Positions 9,038 to 21,168 of a stretch of 64,000 nucleotides of DNA are shown here, one piece after another (positions within the stretch are counted from its first letter, which is position 1; each line of letters starts with the position of its first letter). A program made the translations under genes and the position numbers. The stretch is from Isoperla grammatica. Its lineage: Eukaryota; Arthropoda; Insecta; Plecoptera; Perlodidae. The notes under the pieces are model-generated. The model did no database searches. It was not told where the DNA came from and saw nothing but the letters and a program-made list of their open reading frames with translations. The DNA lies in NCBI GenBank assembly GCA_945910005.1, contig OX246745.1, forward strand, positions 37,412,339 to 37,476,338, given 5' to 3'.

Positions 9038-9425
9038 CTGGCCAGTCCTCTTCCATCGCCCACATACCCCGTTAAGGGCAGTATTCCAGTTTGAAGCGAT
9101 GGATGAATATGTGATAAATGCCCAATAGAAAATAGGAATCAAGACAAACTCGTAAATCGGTTACTGGTTTATTGATAATGAGGGAGCGAGGTCGATTGTT
9201 GCGCGAAAACTACGTAGACCAGTACACACATAGGGAAACTCCCCCTCCCCCCTGCGGAATATTGTAGACCTATATATTATGATAAAGTGATAAATTTGAA
9301 GTAGAACTTGACTTGTTCGTCACATGGCCAGTGGTGGGTGTGGCACCCAGGGGTGTCCAAAAGGTGAATTTTGCTGATTTTGTGACCATAAATTATTTTT
9401 TTACAGCCAAACCAATAAACCGACT

Positions 9426-11361
9426 GATATATCTTTGTTGAAACTTCTTTCTCATTGATTGTTGTTTATTCTTTGATTGTATGTTTTGAGGTGTTTGATC
9501 AACAGACATATCTTTGTTGAAACTTCTTTGTCATTGATTGTTGTTTATTCTTTGATTGTATGTATTAAGGTGTTTGATCAACAAACATATCTTTGTTGAA
9601 ACTTCTTTGTCATTGATTGTTGTTTATTCTTTGATTGTATGTATTGAGGTGTTTGATCAACAGACATATCTTTGTTGAAACTTCTTTGTCATTGATTGTT
9701 GTTTATTCTTTGATTGTATGTATTGAGGTGTTTGATCAACAGACATATCTTTGTTGACACTTCTTTGTCATTGATTGTTGTTTACTCTTTGATTGTATGT
9801 ATTGAGGTGTTTGATCAACAGACACATCTTTGTTGAAACTTCTTTGTCATTGATTGTTGTTTATTCTTTGATTGTATGTATTGAGGTGTTTGATCAACAG
9901 ACACATCTATGTTGAAACTTCTTTGTCATTGATTGTTGTTTATTCTTTGATTGTTTGTATTGAGGTGTTTGATCAACAGACTTATCTTTGTTGAAACTAC
10001 TTTGTCATTGATTGTTGTTTATTCTTTGATTGTATGAATTGAGGTGTTTGATCAACAGTCATATCTTCGTTGAAACTTCCTTGTCATTGATTGTTGTTTA
10101 TTCTTTGATTGTATGTATTGAGGTGTTTGATCAACAGACATATCTTTGTTGAACCTTCTTTGTCATTGATTGTTGTTTATTCTTTGATTGTATGTATTGG
10201 GGTGTTTGATCAACAGACATATCTTCGTTGAAACTTCTTTGTCATCGATTGTTGTTTATTCTTTGATTGTATGTATTGAGGTGTTTGATCAACAGACATA
10301 TCTTTGTTGAAACTTCTTTGTCATTGATTGTTGTTTATTCTTTGATTGTATGTATTAAGGTGTTTGATCAACAAACATATCTTTGTTGAAACTTCTTTGT
10401 CATTGATTGTTGTTTATTCTTTGATTGTTTGTATTGAGGTGTTTGATCAACAGACATATCTTTGTTGACACTTCTTTGTCATTGATTGTTGTTTATTCTT
10501 TGATTGTATGAATTGAGGTGTTTGATCAACAGTCATATCTTCGTTGAAACTTCCTTGTCATTGATTGTTGTTTATTCTTTGATTGTATGTATTGAGGTGT
10601 TTGATCAACAGACATATCTTTGTTGAACCTTCTTTGTCATTGATTGTTGTTTATTCTTTGATTGTATGTATTGGGGTGTTTGATCAACAGACATATCTTC
10701 GTTGAAACTTCTTTGTCATCGATTGTTGTTTATTCTTTGATTGTATGTATTAAGGTGTTTGATCAACAGACATATCTTTGTTGAAACTTCTTTGTCATTG
10801 ATTGTTGTTTATTCTTTGATTGTATGTATTGAGGTGTTTGATCAACAAACATATCTTTGTTGAAACTTCCTTGTCATTGATTGTTGTTCATTCTTTGATT
10901 ATATGTATTGAGGTGTTTGATCAACAGACATATCTTTGTTGAAACGTCTTTGTCATTGATTGTTGTTTATTCTTCGATTGTATGTATTGAGGTGTTTGTT
11001 CAACAGACATATCTTCGTTGAAACTTCTTTGTCATTGATTGTTGTTTATTCTTTGATTGTATGTATTGAGTTGTTTGATCAACAGACATATCTTTGTTGA
11101 AACTTTTTTGTCATTGATTGTTGTTTATTCTTTGATTGTATGTATTGAGGTGTTTGATCAACAGACATATCTTTGTTGAAACTTCTTTGTCATTGATTGT
11201 TGTTTATTCTTTGATTGTATGTATTGAGGTGTTTGATCAACAGACATATCTTCGTTGAAACTTCCTTGTCATTGATTGTTTGTTTATTCTTTGATTGTAT
11301 GTATTGAGGTGTTTGATCAACAGACATATCTTTGTTGAAACTTCTTTGTCATTGATTGTTG
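9426..11361 (+). repeat. A array 2, about 24.5 copies
   Basis: Same edges and phase as array 1. It contains a duplicated run of six monomers: the unusual monomer with TGTATGAATTGAGG occurs at 10031 and 10505, exactly 474 bp (6 x 79) apart. It is followed both times by CAGTCATATCTTCG, TTGAACC, TTGGGGTG and TCATCGATTG variants. Unit 1 has this series once. Confidence 0.97.
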
Positions 11362-14300
11362 CTTCTGTCAGCCAGGCTGTCAGTCTAGTAAGCCCGGACA
11401 TGTGTAGTGAGTATAGTAGTGAGTGTGCAATGCTACGCTGCTTCTGTGAGCCACGCTGTCAGTCTAGTAAGCCCGGACATGTGAAGTGAGTATAGTAGTG
11501 AGTGAGTATGCAATGCTACGCTGCTTCTGTGAACCAGGCTGTCAGTCTAGTAAGCCCGGACATGTGTAGTGAGTATAGTAGTGAGTGTGCAATGCTACGC
11601 TGCTTCTGTGAGCCAGGCTGTCAGTCTAGTAAGCCCGGACATGTGTAGTGAGTATAGAAGTGAGTGAGTGTGCAATGCTACGCTGCTTCTGTGAGCCAAG
11701 CTGTCAGTCTAGTAAGCCCGGACATGTGTAGTGAGTATAGTAGTGAGTTTGCAATGCTACGCTGCTTCTGTGAGCCAGGCTGTGAGACAAATAAGCCCGG
11801 ACATGTGTAGTGAGTAAAGTAGTTAGTGAGTGTGCAATGCTACGCTGCTTCTGTCAGCCAGGCTGTCAGTCTAGTAAGCCCGGACATGTGTAGTGAGTAT
11901 AGTAGTGAGTGTGCAATGCTACGCTGCTTCTGTCAGCCAGGCTGTCAGTCTAGTAAGCCCGGACATGTGAAGTGAGTGTGCAATGCTACGCTGCTTCTGT
12001 GAACCAGGCTGTCAGTCTAGTAAGCCCGGACATGTGTAGTGAGTATAGTAGTGAGTGTGCAATGCTACGCTGCTTCTGTGAGCCAGGCTGTCAGTCTAGT
12101 AAGCCCAGACATGTGAAGTGAGTATAGAAGTAAGTGAGTGTGCAATGCTACGCTGCTTCTGTGAGCCAAGCTGTCAGTCTAGTAAGCCCGGACATGTGTA
12201 GTGAGTATAGTAGTGAGTGTGCAATGCTACGCTGCTTCTGTGAGCCAGGCTGTGAGACAAATAAGCCCGGACATGTGTAGTGAGTATAGTAGTGAGTGTG
12301 CAATGCTACGCTACTTCTGTCAGCCAGGCTGTCAGTCTAGTAAGCCCGGACATGAGAAGTGAGTTTAGTAGTGAGTGTGCAATGCTACGCTGCTTCTGTC
12401 AGCCAGGCTGTCAGTCTAGTAAGCCCGGACATGTGTAGTGAGTATAGTAGTGAGTGTGCAATGCTACGCTGCTTCTGTCAGCCAGGCTGTCAGTCTAGTA
12501 AGCCCTGACATGTGTAGTGAGTATAGTTATAAGTGTGCAATGCTACGCTGCTTCTGTCAGCCAGGCTGTCAGTCTAGTAAGCCCGGACATGAAGTAGTGA
12601 GTAAAGTAGTGAGTGTGCAATGCTACGCTGCTTCTGTAGCCAGGCTGTCAGTCTAGTAAGCCCGGACATGTGTAGTGAGTATGGTAGTGAGATTGCAATG
12701 CTACGCTGCTTCTGTGAGCCAGGCTGTCAGTCTAGTAAGCCCGGACATGTGTAGTGAGTATAGTCGTGAGTGTGCAATGCTACGCTTCTTCTGTCAGCCA
12801 GGCTGTCAGTCTAGTAAGCCCACACATGTGAAGTGAGTGCAGTAGTAAGTGTTCAATGCAACGCTGCTTCTGTGAGCCAGGCTGTCAGTCTAGTAAGCCC
12901 TGACATGTGTTGTGAGTACAGTCGTGAGTGTACAATGCTACGCTGCTTCTGTCAGCCAGGCTGTCAGTCTTGTAAGCCCGGACATGTGTAGTGAGTATAG
13001 TAGTGAGTGTGCAATGCTACGCTGCTTCTGTCAGTCTAGTAGGCCCGGACATGTGTAGTGAGTATAGTAGTGAGTGAGTGTGCAATGCTACGTTGCTTCT
13101 GTCAGCCAGGCTGTCAGTCTTGTAAGCCCGGCCACGTGTAGTGAGTATAGCAGTGAGTGAGTGTGCAATGCTACGCTGCTTCTGTCAGCCAGGCTGTCAG
13201 TCAAGTAAGCCCAAACATGTGTAGTGAGTATAGTAGTGAGTGAGTGTGCAATGCTACGCTGCTTCTGTGAGCCAGGCTGTGAGTCTAGTAAGCCCGGACA
13301 TGTGTATTGAGTATAGTAGTGAGTGTGCATTGCTACGCTGCTTCTGTCAGCCAGGCTGTCAGTCTAGTAAGCCCGGACATGTGAAGTGAGTATAGTAGTG
13401 AGTGTGCAATGCTACGCTGCTTCTGTGAGCCAAGCTGGCAGTCTAGTAAGCCCGGACATGTGTAGTGAGTATAGTAGTGAGTGAGTGTGCAATGCTACGC
13501 TGCTTCTGTCAGCCAGGCAGTCAGTCTAGTAAGCCCGGACATGTGTAGTGATTACAGTAGTGAGTGTACAATGCTACGCTGCTTCTGTGAGCCAGGCTGT
13601 CAGTCTAAAAAGCCCGGACATGTGTAGTGAGTATAGTAGTGAGTGTGCAATGCTACGCTGCTTCTGTCAGCCAAGCTGTCAGTCTAGTTAGCCCGGACAT
13701 GTGTTGTGAGTATAGTAGTGAGTGAGTGTGCAATGCTACGCTACTTCTGTGAGCCAGGCTGTCAGTCTAGTAAGCCCGGACATGTGTAGTGAGTATAGTT
13801 GTGAGTGAGTGTGCAATGCTACGCTGCTTATGTCAGCCAGGCTGTCAGTCAAGTAAGCCCGGACATGTGTAGTGAGTATAGTAGTGAGTGTGCATTGCTA
13901 CGCTGCTTCTGTGAGCCAGGCTGTCAGTCTAGTAAGCCCGGACATGTGTAGTGAGTATAGTAGTGAGTGAGTGTGCAATGCTACGTTGCTTCTGTCAGCC
14001 AGGCTGTCAGTCTAGTAAGCCCGGACATGAGTAGTGAGTTTAGTAGTGAGTGTGCAATGCTACGCTGCTTCTGTCAGTCAGGCTGTCGGTGTAGTAAGCC
14101 CGGACATGTGTAGTGAGTATAGTAGTGAGTGAGTGTGCAATGCTACGCTGCTTTTGTCAGCCAGGCTGTCAGTCTTGTAAGCCCGGACATGAGTAGTGAG
14201 TTAAGTAGTGAGTGTGCATTGCTACGCTGCTTCTGTGAGCCAGGCTGTCAGTCTAGTAAGCCCGGACATGTGTAGTGAGTATAGTAGTGAGTGTGCAATG

Positions 14301-17300
14301 CTACGCTACTTCTGTCAGCCAGGCTGTCAGTCTAGTAAGCCCGGACATGAGTAGTGAGTTTAGTAGTGAGTGTGCAATGCAACGCTGCTTCTGTCAGTCA
14401 GGCTGTCGGTGTAGTAAGCCCGGACATGTGTAGTGAGTATAGTAGTGAGTGAGTGTGCAATGCTACGCTGCTTCTGTGAGCGGGCTGTCAGTCTAGTAAG
14501 CCCGGACATGTGTGGTGAGTTAAGTAGTGAGTGTGCAATGCTACGCTGCTTCTGTCAGTCAGGCTGTCGGTCTTGTAAGCCCGGACATGTGTAGTGAGTA
14601 TAGTCGTTAGTGTGCAATGCAACGCTGCTTCTGTGAGCGGGCTGTCAGTCTAGTAAGCCCGGACATGTGTGGTGAGTATAGTAGTGAGAATGCAATGCTA
14701 CGCTGCTTCTGTCAGCCAGGCTGTCAGTCTAGTAAGCCCGGACATGTGTAGTGAGTATAGTCGTTAGTGTGCAATGCTACGCTGCTTCTGTGAGCAGGCT
14801 GTCAGTCTTGTAAGCCCGGACATGTGTAGTGAGTATAGTAGTGAGTGTGCAATGCTACGCTGCTTCTGTCAGCCAGGCTGTCAGTCTAGTAAGCCCGGAC
14901 ATGTGTAGTGAGTATAGTAGTGAGTGACTGTGCAATGCTACGCTGCTTCTGTGAGCCAGGCTGTCAGTCTAGTAAGCCCGGACATGTGTAGTGAGTATAG
15001 AAGTGAGTGAGTGTGCAATGCTACGCTGCTTCTGTCAGCCAGGCTGTCAGTCTAGTAAGCCCGGACATGTGTAGTGAGTATAGTAGTGAGTTTGCAATGC
15101 TACGCTGATTCTGTCAGCCAGGCTTTTAGTCTAGTTAGCACGAACATGTGTAGTGAGTATAGTAGTGAGTGAGTGTGCAATGCTACGCTGCTTCTGTGAG
15201 CCAGGCTGTCAGTCTAGTAAGCCCGGACATGTGTAGTGAGTATAGTAGTGAGTGTGCAATGCTACGCTGCTTCTGTAAGCCAGGCTGTCAGCCTAGTAAG
15301 CCCAGACATGTGTAGTGAGTATAGTATTGAGTGAGTGTGCAATGCTACGCTGCTTCTGTCAGCCAGGCTGTCAGTCTTTGAAGCCCGGACATGTGTAGTG
15401 AGTAATGTAGTGAGTGTGCATTGCTACGTTGCTTCTGTGAGCCAGGCTGTCAGTCTAGTAAGCCCGGACATGTGTAGTGAGTATAGTTGTGAGTGTGCAA
15501 TGCTACGCTGCTTCTGTGAGCCAGGCTGTCAGTCTAGTAAGCCCGGAAATGTGTAGTGAGTAAAGTAGTGAGTGTGCAATGCTACGCTGCTTCTGTGAGC
15601 CAGGCTGTCAGTCTAGTAAGCCCGGACATGTGTAGTGAGTATAGTAGTGATTGAGTGTTCAATGCTACGCTGCTTTTGTCAGCCAGGCTGTCAGTCTAGT
15701 AAGCCCGGACATGAGAAGTGAGTTAAGTAGTGAGTGTGCATGCTACGCTGCTTCTGTCAGCCAGGCTGTCAGTCTAGTAAGCCCGGACATGTGTAGTGAG
15801 TATAGTAGTGAGTGTGCAATGCTACGCTGCTTCTGTCAGTCAGGCTGTCGGTCTAGTAAGCCCGGACATGTGTAGTGAGTATAGTCGTTAGTGTGCAAAG
15901 CTACGCTGCTTCTGTGAGCGGGCTGTCAGTCTAGTAAGCCCGGACATGTGTTGTGAGTATAGTAGTGAGAATGCAATGCTACGCTGCTTCTGTCAGCCAG
16001 GCTGTCAGTCTAGTAAGCCCGGACATGTGTAGTGAGTATAGTCGTTAGTGTGCAATGCTACGCTGCTTCTGTGAGCAGGCTGTCAGTCTAGTAAGCCCGG
16101 ACATGTGAAGTGAGTATAGTCGTGAGTGTGCAATGCTACGCTGCTTCTGTGAGCCAGGCTGTCAGTCTAGTAAGCCCGGACATGTGTAGTGAGTATAGTA
16201 GTGAGTGTGCAATGCTACGCTGCTTCTGTCAGCCAGGCTGTCCGTCTAGTAAGCCCGGACATTTGTAGTGAGTATAGTAGTGAGTGTGCAATGCTACGCT
16301 GCTTCTGTGAGCAGGCTGTCAGTCTAGTAAGCCCGGACATGTGTAGTGAGTATAGTAGTGAGTGTGCAATGCTACGCTGCTTCTGTCAGCCAGGCTGTCC
16401 GTCTAGTAAGCCCGGACATGTGTAGTGAGGATAGTAGTGAGTGACTGTGCAATGCTACGCTGCTTCTGTGAGCCAGGCTGTCAGTCTAGTAAGCCCGGAC
16501 ATGTGTAGTGAGTATAGTAGTGAGTGTGCAATGCTACGCTGCTTCTGTGAGCCAGGCTGTCAGGCTAGTAAGCCCAGCCATGTGTAGTGAGTATAGTAGT
16601 GAGTGAGTGTGCAAAGCTACGCTGCTTCTGTCAGCCAGGCTGTCAGTATAGTAAGCCCGGACATGTGTAGTGAGTATAGTAGTGACTAAGTGTGCAATGC
16701 TACGCTGCTTCTGTCAGCCAGGCTGTCAGTATAGTAAGCCCGGACATGTGTAGTGAGTATAGTAGTGAGTGAGTGTGCAATGCTACGCTGCTTCTGTCAG
16801 CCAGGCTGTCAGTCTAGTAAGCCCGGACATGAGAAGTGAGTATAGTAGTGAGTGAGTGTGCAATGCTTCGTTGCTTCTGTGAGCCAGGCTGTCAGTCTAG
16901 TAAGCCCGGACATGTGTAGTGAGTAAAGTAGTGAGTGTGCAATGCTACGCTGCTTCTGTGAGCCAGGCTGTCAGTCTAGTAAGCCCGGACATGTGTAGTG
17001 AGTATAGTAGTGAGTGTGCAATGCTACGCTGCTTCTGTGAGCCAGGCTGTCAGTCTAGTAAGCCCGGACATGTGTAGTGAGTATAGTAGTGAGTGTGCAA
17101 TGCTACGCTGCTTCTTTGAGCCAGGCTGTCAGTCTAGTAAGCCCGGACATGTGTAGTGAGTATAGTAGTGAGTGTGCAATGCTATGCTGCTTCTGTATGC
17201 CAGGCTGTCAGTCAAGTAAGCCCGGCCATGTGTAGTAAGTATAGAAGTGATTGAGTGTGCAATGCTACGCTGCTTCTGTGAGCCATGCTGTCAGTGAGCC

Positions 17301-19396
17301 ATGTGAAGTGAGTATAGTAGTGAGTGTGCAATGCTACGCTGCTTCTGTGAGCCAGGCTGTCAGTCTAGCAAGCCCGGACATGTGTGGTGAGTATAGAAGT
17401 GAGTGAGTGTGCAATGCTACGCTGCTTCTGTGAGCCAGGCTGTCAGTCTAGTAAGCCCGGACATGTGTAGTGAGTATAGTAGTGAGTGTGTGTGCAATGC
17501 TTCGCTGCTTCTGTGAGCCAGGCTGTCAGTCTAGTCAGCCCGGACATGTGCAGTGAGTATAGTAGTGAGTGTGCAATGCTACGCTGCTTCTGTCAGCCAG
17601 GCTGTCAGTCTAGTAACCCCGGACATGTGTAGTGAGTATAGTAGTGAGTGAGTGTGCAATGCTACGCTGCTTCTGTGAGCCAGGCTGTCAGTCTAGTAAG
17701 CCCGGCCATGTGTAGTGAGTATAGAAGTGAGTGAGTGTGCAATGCTACGCTGCTTCTGTCAGCCAGGCTGTCAGTCTAGTAAGCCCGGACATGTGTAGTG
17801 AGTATAGAAGTGAGTGAGTGTGCAATGCTACGCTGCTTCTGTCAGCCAGGCTGTCAGTCTAGTAAGCCCGGACATGTGTAGTGAGTATAGTAGTGAGTGA
17901 GTGTGCAATGCTACGCTGCTTCTGTGAGCCAGGCTGTCAGTCTAGTAAGCCCGGCCATGTGTAGTGAGTATAGAAGTGAGTGAGTGTGCAATGCTACGCT
18001 GCTTCTGTCAGCCAGGCTGTCAGTCTAGTAAGCCCGGACATGTGTAGTGAGTATAGAAGTGAGTGAGTGTGCAATGCTACGCTGCTTCTGTCAGCCAGGC
18101 TGTCAGTCTAGTAAGCCCGGACATGTGTAGTGAGTATAGAAGTGAGTGAGTGTGCAATGCTACGCTGCTTCTGTCAGCCAGGCTGTCAGTCTAGTAAGCC
18201 GGGACATGTGTAGTGAGTATAGAAGTGAGTGAGTGTGCAATGCTACGCTGCTTCTGTGAGCCAGGCTGTCAGTTAAGTAAGCCCGGACATGTGTTGTGAG
18301 TACAGTAGTGAGTGAACAATGCTACGCTGCTTCTGTGAGCCAGGCTGTCAGTCTAGTAAGCCCGGACATGTGCAGTGAGTATAGAAGTGAGTGAGTGTGC
18401 AATGCTACGCTGCTTCTGTCAGCCAGGCTGTGAGTCTAGTAAGCCCGGACATGTGTAGTGATTATAGAAGTGAGTGAGTGTGCAATGCTACGCTGCTTCT
18501 GTCAGTCTAGTAGGCCCGGACATTTGTAGTGAGTATAGTAGTGAGTGAGTGTGCAATGCTACGCTGCTTCTGTCAGCCAGGCTGTCAGTCTAGTAAGCCC
18601 GGCCATGTGTAGTGAGTATAGTAGTGATTGAGTGTGCAATGCTACGCTGATTCTGTGAGCCAGGCTGTCAGTCTAGTAAGCCCGGACATGTGTAGTGAGT
18701 ATAAAAGTGAGTGTGTGTGCAATGCTTCGCTGCTTCTGTGAGCCAGGCTGTCAGTCTAGTAAGCCCGGACATGTGTAGTGAGTATGGTAGTGAGTGTGCA
18801 ATGCTACGCTGCTTCTGTCAGCCAGGCTGTCAGTCTAGTAACCCCGGACATGTATAGTGAGTATAGTAGTGAATGTGCAATGCTACGCTTCTTCTGTCAG
18901 CCAGGCTGTCAGTCTAGTAACCCCGGACATGTATAGTGAGTATAGTATTGAGTGTGCAATGCTACGCTGCTTCTTTGAGCCAGGCTGTCAGTCTAGTAAC
19001 CCCGGACATGTGTAGTGAGTATAGAAGTGAGTGTGCAATGCTACGCTGCTTCTGTCAGCCAGGCTGTCAGTCTAGTAAGCCCGGACATGTGTAGTGAGTA
19101 TAGTAGTGAGTGTGCAATGCTACGCTGCTTCTGTCAGGCAGGCTGTCAGTCTAGTAAGCCCGGAGATGTGTAGTGAGTATAGTATTGAGTGTGCAATGCT
19201 ACGCTGCTTCTGTGAGCCAGGCTGTCAGTCTAGTAAGCCCGGACATGTGTAGTGAGTTTAGTAGTGAGTGTGCAATGCTACGCTGCTTCTGTCAGCCGGG
19301 CTGTCAGTCTAGTAAGCCCGGACATGTGTAGTGAGTATAGTATTGAGTGTGCAATGCTACGCTGCTTCTGTGAGCCAGGCTGTCAGTTAGTAGGCC
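11362..19396 (+). repeat. B array 2, about 100 copies
   Basis: Same edges as array 1. The 486-bp block pair at the left is 470 bp apart here because one monomer at about 11970 has lost 16 bp. The array has the CACACATGTGAAG monomer (about 12820) shared with unit 3, and one copy of the GGCTTTTAG marker (15121). The right end parallels unit 1. Confidence 0.97.
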
Positions 19397-20181
19397 CGTA
19401 CATTGCCCTATCTGGTAATAGACTGCCGCGGGCTCATAACAGGACTCGAAAATCATCTTCCCACATATACACATTCCAAGAGCGTAGTTCCCATGTCTGG
19501 ACCATAGATTGCACCAATACGTCCGTAGACAGTATTGATGCACCTTGCCCAGTGTTTGGCCCCTTCCCCTAGTAGGCCCCTAGTAGGCTCCAATTTAGCC
19601 CCCAGTTAGCCCCCAGTGGTAGGTCGATTAAGGCTGGTGTTACAACTTATGCCAGAAAGAGAATTATTAGGACCTCTTTTGAGTCATGGGTGCATATTTG
19701 AGAGCACTTTTTAATCATCTAGTTTTTCAAATCTTTATTCATCGCTTGTAGCCTTCATCAATTTTCCACTTTCTACTTTCTCTCTTCTTCCTACTGGCCA
19801 GTCCTCTTCCATCGCCCACATACCCCGTTAAGGACAGTATTCCAGTTTGAAGCGATAGATGAATATGTGATAAATGCCCAATAGAAAATAGGAATCAAGA
19901 CAAACTCGTAAATCGGTTACTGGTTTATTGATAATGAGGGAGCGAGGTCGATTGTTGCGCGAAAACTACGTAGACCAGTACACACATAGGGAAACTCCCC
20001 CTCCCCCCTGCGGAATATTGTAGACCTATATATTATGATAAAGTGATAAATTTGAAGTAGAACTTGACTTGTTCGTCACATGGCCAGTGGTGGGTGTGGC
20101 ACCCAGGGGTGTCCAAAAGGTGAATTTTGCTGATTTTGTGACCATAAATTATTTTTTTACAGCCAAACCAATAAACCGACT
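19397..20181 (+). other. Spacer 2 (785 bp), lineage I
   Basis: Same length as spacer 1 and almost the same sequence. Differences include TGGTAATAG for TGGCAATAG and CTCCAATTTAG for CTCCCATTTAG; the latter breaks one G-run of the minus-strand G-rich element. Lineage I markers are retained throughout. No gene is visible. Confidence 0.9.
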
Positions 20182-21168
20182 GATATATCTTTGTTGAAAC
20201 TTCTTTCTCATTGATTGTTGTTTATTCTTTGATTGTATGTTTTGAGGTGTTTGATCAACAGACATATCTTTGTTGAAACTTCTTTGTCATTGATTGTTGT
20301 TTATTCTTTGATTGTATGTATTAAGGTGTTTGATCAACAAACATATCTTTGTTGAAACTTCTTTGTCATTGATTGTTGTTTATTCTTTGATTGTATGTAT
20401 TGAGGTGTTTGATCAACAGACATATCTTTGTTGAAACTTCTTTGTCATTGATTGTTGTTTATTCTTTGATTGTATGTATTGAGGTGTTTGATCAACAGAC
20501 ATATCTTCGTTGAAACTTCTTTGTCATTGATTGTTGTTTATTTTTTGATTGTATGTATTGAGGTGTTTGATCAACAGACATATCTTTGTTGAAACTTCTT
20601 TGTCATTGATTGTTGTTTATTCTTTGATTGTTTGTATTGAGGTGTTTGATCAACAGACATATCTTTATGACACTTCTTTGTCATTGATTGTTGTTTACTC
20701 TTTGATTGTATGTATTGAGGTGTTTGATCAACAGACACATCTTTGTTGAAACTTCTTTGTTATTGATTGTTGTTTATTCTTTGATTGTTTGTATTGAGGT
20801 GTTTGATCAACAGACTACTCTTTGTTGAAACTACTTTGTCATTGATTGTTGTTTATTCTTTGATTGTATGAATTGAGGTGTTTGATCAACAGTCATATCT
20901 TCGTTGAAACTTCCTTGTCATTGATTGTTGTTTATTCTTTGATTATATGTATTGAGGTGTTTGATCAACAGACATATCTTTGTTGAAACGTCTTTGTCAT
21001 TGATTGTTGTTTATTCTTCGATTGTATGTATTGAGGTGTTTGATCAACAGACATATCTTCGTTGAAACTTCCTTGTCATTGATTGTTTGTTTATTCTTTG
21101 ATTGTATGTATTGAGGTGTTTGATCAACAGACATATCTTTGTTGAAACTTCTTTGTCATTGATTGTTG
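20182..21168 (+). repeat. A array 3, about 12.5 copies
   Basis: Shortest A array. Edges match arrays 1 and 2, so the missing monomers were lost from the interior. Private changes include CTTTATGACAC (about 20663, three bases lost) and CAGACTACTC (about 20812). Confidence 0.97.

Larger units (their letters stand above)
1..9172 (+). repeat. Macrosatellite unit 1 (9172 bp)
   Basis: Complete higher-order unit measured between successive TGATAATGAG landmarks. It holds the right part of a spacer (1-253), an A array (254-1873), a B array (1874-8640) and the left part of the next spacer (8641-9172). Both spacer pieces and both array edges belong to lineage I, defined by spacer words such as ACGTAGACC and TTGTTCGTC. 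Unit 1 lacks the block marked by GGCTTTTAGTCTAGTTAGC that units 2-6 carry, and it has its own 399-bp duplication in B. No gene is visible. Confidence 0.95.
8641..9425 (+). other. Spacer 1 (785 bp), lineage I
   Basis: Non-repetitive segment separating a B array from the next A array. In order it holds: degraded B-like sequence at the left edge; a G-run element on the minus strand (8804-8860) with two tandem copies of CCCCTAGTAGG; a pyrimidine-rich tract at about 9006-9037; the TGATAATGAG landmark at 9173; a C-tract; a TATA-like word at 9270; and an AATAAA just before the A array. It is conserved in length and order in all units while the arrays vary several-fold. A conserved 79-codon minus-strand frame runs from here into B, but nothing supports its being coding. 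Confidence 0.9.
9173..19928 (+). repeat. Macrosatellite unit 2 (10756 bp)
   Basis: Complete lineage I unit: spacer right part to 9425, A array 9426-11361, B array 11362-19396, then spacer left part. Its last roughly 2 kb of B resembles the end of unit 1 almost monomer for monomer, including the run of identical 83-bp monomers. Its A array is the longest in the window because of a six-monomer duplication. No gene is visible. Confidence 0.95.

Noticed and set aside
8641..9425. Transposable element (Helitron-like or LTR) as the spacer
   Set aside because: I saw no terminal inverted repeats, target-site duplications, long terminal repeats or transposase/reverse transcriptase fragments. The spacer flanks are array edges in every copy.
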